Below are positions 60,734-64,000 of a DNA stretch of 64,000 nt, piece by piece. The DNA is from Actinoplanes sp. TBRC 11911 (lineage in GTDB: Bacteria; Actinomycetota; Actinomycetes; Mycobacteriales; Micromonosporaceae): NCBI RefSeq assembly GCF_012933445.1, contig NZ_JABBNC010000015.1, forward strand, positions 114,694 through 178,693, in the 5' to 3' direction. The translations under genes and the position numbers were made by a program. The notes under the pieces are model-generated. The model was given only the letters and a program-made list of their open reading frames with translations, ran no database searches and was not told the origin of the DNA. The stretch's first letter is position 1, and every line of letters starts with the position of its first letter.

Positions 60734-61654
60734 ATGACAGAGCAGGACGCGCGGGACGCTCTCAGCGGCCGGCAAGTGGAGGCCGGTCACGACGGCGGGC
60801 GAGAAGCAGACGCCCTTGATGGCGGCCCGGCGCAGGTCGCCTTCCATGGTGGGCGCGCGGAGTCTGCCCCAGGCGGCCGCCGGGCAGAGGACGCATTCCA
60901 CGGCCAGCGACCACCCGTTGCCTTCCATGGCCGGCAGGCGGAGCCTGTCTTGGGCGGCGGCCGGGCAGAGGACACATTTCACGGCGAACGGCCACCAGCC
61001 GCCTTCCACGGTCAGCGAGCACCAGCCGCCCTCGACGGGCGGCGGGCGCAGGCCGCGCGGAACGACGGGACGATCCTTGCCGCCGCTCGGGCGGTCTTCA
61101 TTGCGGAGCCGGATGCACCCGTTGGCGCCGTCGCGCGGGTGGCCGGAGTGGGGATCAGTGCGCTTTACCGGCGCTACCCCAGCAAGGAAGCGCTACTGGC
61201 GACGCTCTGTCTCGACGGGTTGCGGCAGTTTGTCGGGATTGCGCAGGCGGCGGCTGACGTGAGTGACCCGTGGGAGGGATTCGTCGAGTTCATGCGTGGC
61301 GTCGTCGATGCCGACGTCCACTCGCTCACCGTCCAGCTCGCCGGGCGGTTCTCGCCGACGCCGGAGCACCGGGCTCTGGCTGCGGAGGCTGGTTCGCTGG
61401 GGGAGGGGATTCTGCGCCGGGCTCAGCAGGCCGGTGCCGTCCGTGGCGACATCGTGAGCAACGACCTGCCGATGATCTATGAGCAACTGGCCGCGATCCG
61501 GCTGGGCGACGCCGGGCACATCCGCGAACTGCGCCGGCGCTACCTGGACATACACCTTGCCGGCCTGCGTTCGGCCGCGAGCTCGTACGGCCCGCTGACT
61601 GGAAACGCCCCCACCCCATCCGAACTCGGCGCGCGCTGGACCCGCACCACCTGA
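60734..61654 (+). CDS. TetR-family regulator with a repeat-built N-terminal extension
   Basis: 306 residues from the ATG at 60734, which follows GGGGAG. The helix-turn-helix is unusually far in (about 115-160): A-A-R-N-D-G-T-I-L-A-A-A-R-A-V-F, then V-A-R-V-A-G-V-G-I-S-A-L-Y-R-R-Y-P-S-K-E-A-L. The ligand domain ends with I-R-E-L-R-R-R-Y-L-D. Before it lie about 105 extra residues containing two full copies and a fragment of a 27-residue unit H-G-x-x-A-E-x-x-x-G-G-R-A-E-D-x-F-H-G-x-R-P-P-x-A-F, encoded by an 81-bp DNA repeat. No good start lies between the extension and the DNA-binding domain, so the extension appears translated. It likely represses itself and the divergent gene. Confidence 0.82.
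   Translation: MTEQDARDALSGRQVEAGHDGGREADALDGGPAQVAFHGGRAESAPGGRRAEDAFHGQRPPVAFHGRQAEPVLGGGRAEDTFHGERPPAAFHGQRAPAALDGRRAQAARNDGTILAAARAVFIAEPDAPVGAVARVAGVGISALYRRYPSKEALLATLCLDGLRQFVGIAQAAADVSDPWEGFVEFMRGVVDADVHSLTVQLAGRFSPTPEHRALAAEAGSLGEGILRRAQQAGAVRGDIVSNDLPMIYEQLAAIRLGDAGHIRELRRRYLDIHLAGLRSAASSYGPLTGNAPTPSELGARWTRTT
60840..61030 (+). repeat. 81-bp repeat inside the tetR gene
   Basis: Units from about 60845 and 60926 share GGGCAGAGGAC and CTTCCATGG blocks; a partial third follows. The unit length is a multiple of three and keeps the frame. Confidence 0.75.
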
Positions 61655-61737
61655 GACCGCCGCACCCCAAGTCCGTCCACACAGGCGGGTGAGCCCGCCT
61701 GACGCGGACGCGCTGTGACCCCGCCAGTCTCAGTGGG

Positions 61738-61872
61738 GTGGCGCCCACCCGGAGGCACCTCGAGCCCGCCGGCCTAGCTTGTGTGCGCCCACCCGGGGGC
61801 ACCTCGAGCCCGCCGGCCTAGCTTGAGTGCGCCCACCCGGAGGCACCTCGAGCCCGCCGGCCCAGCTTGAGT
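61738..61872 (+). repeat. 44-bp tandem repeat, three units
   Basis: Unit GTGCGCCCACCCGGAGGCAC then CTCGAGCCCGCCGGCCTAGC and TTGA. The units are almost identical, which suggests recent duplication. Confidence 0.88.
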
Positions 61873-61990
61873 GCGCCCGCCTGACGCGGAGTACCCCCGA
61901 GGCCGTCAGCTGAGCGAGAGACGCCCACCTGAGGGGCTTGCGCTGGGACCTCCGACCACCGACCAGAAGGCGTCTTGTACCAGCTGAGTT

Positions 61991-62018
61991 GCCGCCGGCT
62001 CGGACGCGAGCCGGCGGC
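61991..62018 (-). terminator. Terminator downstream of the lipoprotein gene
   Basis: Perfect 12-bp arms GCCGCCGGCTCG and CGAGCCGGCGGC with a four-base loop, 63 bases past the lipoprotein stop at 62081. Confidence 0.75.
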
Positions 62019-62080
62019 GGGTGTGTCCGGTCGGGCGCAGCCGTCCTGGGGGGCGAGGGCCGGGCTCGTCCTGTGCCCGG

Positions 62081-62803
62081 TCAGGCGCAGACGTCCTGTG
62101 TGCAGGGGCCGGGCTCCTCCTTGTACTTCGTGCGGGTGAAGTGGTCGCCGGTCCACGTATACGCTTGTGTGATCTTCAGGTCGGGGCAGCAGCGCGCTGC
62201 CTTCTTGCTCAGTGCGTTGGAGACCACGGTCACCGTACGGCCGCTGGTGGTGATCTGGACGTCGCCCTGCAGATACGCGTCGCGGCCGATGACCAGCAAC
62301 GTTTTCGGCGTGGCCGAAGGGTGTCTGCCGTCGAAGACGGCGATGTTGTTGGCGTTGGCCGCGGTCGTCGTGAAGCAGGAAGCTGCCTGGATGAGGTCGG
62401 CGACCCCGTCGCCGGTCAGGTCCGCCATCTTGTGGCCGCGGGACTCCGCCCTGCCATGCGCCTCGGGCTGGTCGGGGCAATTCATCACCTTGAACATGAC
62501 CTTGCCGAGGTCGACGTCATCCCAGCCGACCGAGGCCCTTGGCCCGGTGGTGCCGCCGCCCGCGGTCCTGGGCGACGACGCGGGCGAAGCCGGGCCGGTG
62601 TGCGCGGGCGAAGCCGGGCCGGTGGGTGATGCCGAGGCGGCCGGGCCGGAAGCCGCGGGCGGCGCCGGGACGGCCACGATCGGAGCTGCCGGCGCAGCCG
62701 GGCCCGAATCCGGGCCCGTGGACGACGTCGGGCCGGCGCACGCGGCCACCGCCCCGATCAGCACGATCGCCGCGGCTAAAACGGTGGGTCCTCGATGACG
62801 CAT
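62081..62803 (-). CDS. Secreted lipoprotein with FG-GAP-like segment
   Basis: 240 residues. A lipobox V-A-A-C (C22) is followed by a long Pro/Ala/Ser/Gly linker (about 24-90), which probably spans the cell wall. The folded part has M-N-C-P-D, the calcium-type loop D-L-T-G-D-G-V-A-D-L-I (FG-GAP/VCBS style), Y-L-Q-G-D-V-Q-I-T-T-S-G and a C-terminal stretch with C-C-P-D and P-C-T-Q-D-V-C that could form disulfides. No catalytic motif is seen. It is divergent from the SIMPL gene. Function unknown. Confidence 0.75.
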   Translation of the reverse strand: MRHRGPTVLAAAIVLIGAVAACAGPTSSTGPDSGPAAPAAPIVAVPAPPAASGPAASASPTGPASPAHTGPASPASSPRTAGGGTTGPRASVGWDDVDLGKVMFKVMNCPDQPEAHGRAESRGHKMADLTGDGVADLIQAASCFTTTAANANNIAVFDGRHPSATPKTLLVIGRDAYLQGDVQITTSGRTVTVVSNALSKKAARCCPDLKITQAYTWTGDHFTRTKYKEEPGPCTQDVCA

Positions 62804-62979
62804 TCTTACTCCCCGTGATCTCGTGTGTGCGTCCAGTCTCGACGGACGGGCGCAGCCGCGAATCCCGGAAGTGTGCCAACGACGCGAGCGGTCCCGAACG
62901 GTCTACATGGCAGGGAAACGCGTGCGGGCCACGGGCCGGCCGCCTTGAATAGGGCAAAATGGAGCTCCGAAGGTGGGAA

Positions 62980-63720
62980 ATGAACCGGTCACGTGTCACC
63001 ACGCCTGCGCTCGTCGTGCTGGCAACACTCGTGCTGATGTCGTCGGGGATGCTCGGCGGGCGCCCGGCGTACGCCTCGGCGAATGGCGCGACGGATTCGC
63101 CGCCGGCCGGGCAGCCGCGGGAGAGCGTCTCGGTCACCGGATGGGGTGAGGTGTTCGGCGAGCCCGACACACTGACCGCCGAGTTCGCGGCGGAGACCAC
63201 GGCGGTCACGGTCGAGGAAGCCGTGGATCGCGCCACCGCGGCCGCCACCCGGATGCGTGACTCGCTCATCCGCGCCGGGGTGGCACGAGCCGACCTCCAG
63301 ACGTCGAACGTCACCATCGGCTCGAACATGAACGAGAACCGGAAAATCACCGGCTACACCGTGAGTCAAGGGCTTACCGCGACGATTCGGGACCTGCCGC
63401 GGGCCGGGGCGCTGCTGTCCGCCACGATCGCGGCGGGTGGTGACGCGGCGCGGCTGAACGGTGCGTCGTTCGCGATCGAGGACGATGCCGCACTGCTGAC
63501 CGAGGCGCGCAAGAAAGCGTTCGCCGACGCCCGCGGAAAGGCCGAGCTGTACGCCGGTGCGGCCGGCCGCCCGCTCGGCCGGGTCGTGCGGATAAGCGAG
63601 ACCGACCCGGGCTTCGCGGGAGCGGGTGGCATGGCCGCGGCGGACGCTCGGTTTCCGATCGAGCCGGGCCGGCAGCGGCTGTCCGCCAGCGTCACTGTGG
63701 AATGGGCCCTGGGCTCCTGA
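62980..63720 (+). CDS. SIMPL (DUF541) domain secreted protein
   Basis: 246 residues from the ATG at 62980, which has AAGGTGGGA directly upstream; an ATG at 62959 is the alternative. Residues 1-33 are a signal peptide ending at A-Y-A-S-A. The SIMPL domain starts E-S-V-S-V-T-G-W-G-E-V-F-G-E-P-D-T and includes V-A-R-A-D-L-Q-T-S-N-V-T-I, I-T-G-Y-T-V-S-Q-G-L-T-A-T-I, A-R-K-K-A-F-A-D-A-R-G-K-A-E-L-Y-A-G and the final strand L-S-A-S-V-T-V-E-W. These proteins form exported ring-like assemblies of unknown use in many bacteria. It is a stand-alone gene. Confidence 0.9.
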   Translation: MNRSRVTTPALVVLATLVLMSSGMLGGRPAYASANGATDSPPAGQPRESVSVTGWGEVFGEPDTLTAEFAAETTAVTVEEAVDRATAAATRMRDSLIRAGVARADLQTSNVTIGSNMNENRKITGYTVSQGLTATIRDLPRAGALLSATIAAGGDAARLNGASFAIEDDAALLTEARKKAFADARGKAELYAGAAGRPLGRVVRISETDPGFAGAGGMAAADARFPIEPGRQRLSASVTVEWALGS

Positions 63721-63828
63721 AACGGGGCGGCCGGCGAAGAAACTCGGGCGGTGAAGACGGGCGGCCGGGCGCTCACGGCTTCCGAGGAGAAGGTGGTGGC
63801 GTTCGGCCGGCGCAACGGCCGCACCGGT

Positions 63829-64000
63829 CCATGATGTGGGACCTGCGTCCGTTGTGCGGGACTGGCGACCACATGGTGGCGAGGGGTCCACAATGTGGGA
63901 TCCGTGTCCACCATGGAGGGACTTTTCCTCACCTCATGCGGCTTTTGTTCGCCCGGTTTCGGCGTTGTTTCGTGGACCTTGGATACTTATGGCTCGCATA
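63829..64000 (-). repeat. Dispersed stem-loop element, copy 4, cut by window edge
   Basis: On the minus strand it reads from the window end: ATGCGAGCCATAAGTATCC (loop and arm), CAAGGTCCACGAAA, then GAACAAAAGCCGCA, CCATGGTGGACACGG, CCCACATTGTGGACC and CACCATGTGGTCGCCAG. It is the closest match to copy 2. The other arm of the stem lies beyond the window. Confidence 0.75.

Larger units (their letters stand above)
61655..62080. other. Gene-free region with 44-bp repeat and terminator
   Basis: Between the convergent tetR and lipoprotein genes. It holds the 44-bp array (61738-61872) and the terminator hairpin at 61991-62018. I see no gene. Confidence 0.55.

Noticed and set aside
1..64000. tRNA, rRNA, plasmid or phage origin features
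   Set aside because: No cloverleaf with a conserved T-loop, no rRNA stretch, no integrase, replication or partition gene was seen.

Overview
The window is very GC-rich, densely coded DNA with long open frames on both strands, Tat and Sec-lipoprotein exports, an F420-type flavin reductase family and multi-domain secreted enzymes. This fits a filamentous soil actinomycete. An Actinoplanes/Micromonosporaceae-like host is my guess from gene style only; there is no rRNA, tRNA or housekeeping synteny here to fix it.

Layout. 1-4 kb: end of a hemopexin-repeat protein, a small secreted protein and a GAF-GAF sensor histidine kinase. 4.2-20.9 kb: a long co-directional, largely translationally coupled run of exported proteins: phospholipase C, endonuclease/exonuclease/phosphatase (EEP) protein, a 2569-residue repeat protein, a second phospholipase-C-like protein, EfeO and EfeB. 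A paralogous histidine kinase follows at 21-23 kb. 23-28 kb: F420-type reductase, a repeat island, an Ig-domain secreted protein, a lipoprotein and a DUF2236/MpaB oxygenase. 28.3-36.9 kb (minus): a 1324-residue mosaic carbohydrate protein, a metzincin-type protease, a PapA-like condensation protein, an alpha/beta hydrolase and a small membrane protein. 37-38.4 kb: second repeat island. 38.4-45.8 kb: sulfotransferase, a stand-alone enolase, geranylgeranyl-reductase-type flavoprotein, ATP-grasp enzyme, DUF427 protein, an unknown protein and a DODA-type dioxygenase. 45.9-47.3 kb: third repeat island. 47.3-55.2 kb: a GntR regulator divergent from a molybdenum-hydroxylase operon (FAD, 2Fe-2S and a molybdopterin subunit split into two genes), with MoxR and VWA maturation proteins, an amidohydrolase and a membrane protein. 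55.2-64 kb: a frameshifted remnant, a GH54 arabinofuranosidase mosaic, a TIGR03086 protein divergent from a TetR regulator with a repeat-built N-terminus, a lipoprotein, a SIMPL protein and a fourth dispersed repeat at the window edge.

The most unusual material is non-coding. A dispersed element of roughly 170-200 bp, built on a conserved stem-loop, occurs four times (24.6, 37.2, 46.5, 63.9 kb). Two copies directly abut a second element that has 17-19 bp terminal inverted repeats and carries an internal 62-bp tandem array. Other gene-free gaps carry their own tandem arrays (33, 75, 36, 29, 44 and 18 bp units).

Functionally, the 4.2-20.9 kb operon looks like a surface system for breaking phosphoesters that is linked to iron or heme handling, since EfeO and EfeB are present without an EfeU permease. 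The Mo-hydroxylase operon should oxidise a small heterocycle, aldehyde or similar carbon source, whose product may be opened by the linked amidohydrolase. These functional readings are inferences from family and context.
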